20,408 nucleotides of DNA from Akkermansiaceae bacterium UBA6138 (GTDB lineage: Bacteria; Verrucomicrobiota; Verrucomicrobiia; Verrucomicrobiales; DEV007). Under the pieces are notes generated by a model. It was not told the DNA's origin. It did no database searches and was given only the letters and a program-made list of their open reading frames with translations. The stretch covers positions 1-20,408 of the forward strand of contig DIVG01000046.1 in NCBI GenBank assembly GCA_002422425.1, read 5' to 3'. The position numbers were made by a program, and so were the translations under genes. Every line of letters starts with the position of its first letter. Positions within the stretch are counted from its first letter, which is position 1. Below are positions 20,378-20,408 of this stretch, piece by piece.

Positions 20378-20408
20378 GCTCATCGCCGCGGGATGGCGGT
20401 GGCGCCGC

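Noticed and set aside
1..20408. CRISPR array, prophage, insertion sequence or defence island
   Set aside because: No spaced direct repeats, transposase, integrase, phage structural or nuclease/toxin genes were found; the gene content is housekeeping.

Overview
The window reads as ordinary chromosomal DNA from a GC-rich, Gram-negative-type bacterium. I infer Verrucomicrobiota or a PVC-group relative, from several lipoprotein and Sec signal peptides, two large PQQ-type beta-propeller exported proteins, a FmdB-type zinc ribbon, an EboD-type protein, and start codons that mostly lack Shine-Dalgarno sequences but often follow a C-rich tract. No phage, transposase, plasmid or CRISPR signature was seen. 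The taxonomic call is inference.

Layout. 1-113: start of an exported protein leaving the window on the minus strand. 387-2400 (+): xylose isomerase (xylA), a heptamer tandem repeat, and an M50 site-2-protease-like membrane protein. 2401-2873: a gene-poor stretch with a strong hairpin. 2874-3283 (+): two small frames that look like one gene split by a one-base shift. 3333-5696 (-): glutaredoxin-like gene, parB, and a glutaminyl-cyclase-like M28 lipoprotein, closely spaced. 5800-7299 (-): PQQ propeller protein. 7300-7575: divergent region full of hairpins. 7576-10588 (+): single-domain response regulator, overlapping cardiolipin synthase, and cysteine desulfurase. 10601-10951 (-): rhodanese. 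11046-13126 (+): zinc ribbon, a Tyr/Pro-rich single-pass membrane protein, and a NUDIX hydrolase. 13147-15893 (-): purH and RNase Z, separated by a REP-like inverted pair. 16097-16576 (+): LysM lipoprotein with a clear terminator. 16746-19137 (-): aldose 1-epimerase, then an EboD-type dehydroquinate-synthase homologue with its own promoter. 19148-20377 (+): a second PQQ propeller protein whose start nearly abuts that of the epimerase. 20378-20408: nothing recognisable.

How the genes fit together. Most are housekeeping: purine synthesis (purH), RNA processing (RNase Z), chromosome segregation (parB), phospholipid synthesis (cls), sulfur handling (desulfurase, rhodanese) and sugar metabolism (xylA, epimerase). 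I did not find a clear undescribed multi-gene system. The items most worth a second look are the hairpin-rich leader at 7364-7555, the isolated eboD, the REP-like pair, the repeated placement of stem-loops over stop codons, the frameshifted small gene, and the unrecognised membrane protein at 11433-12545.
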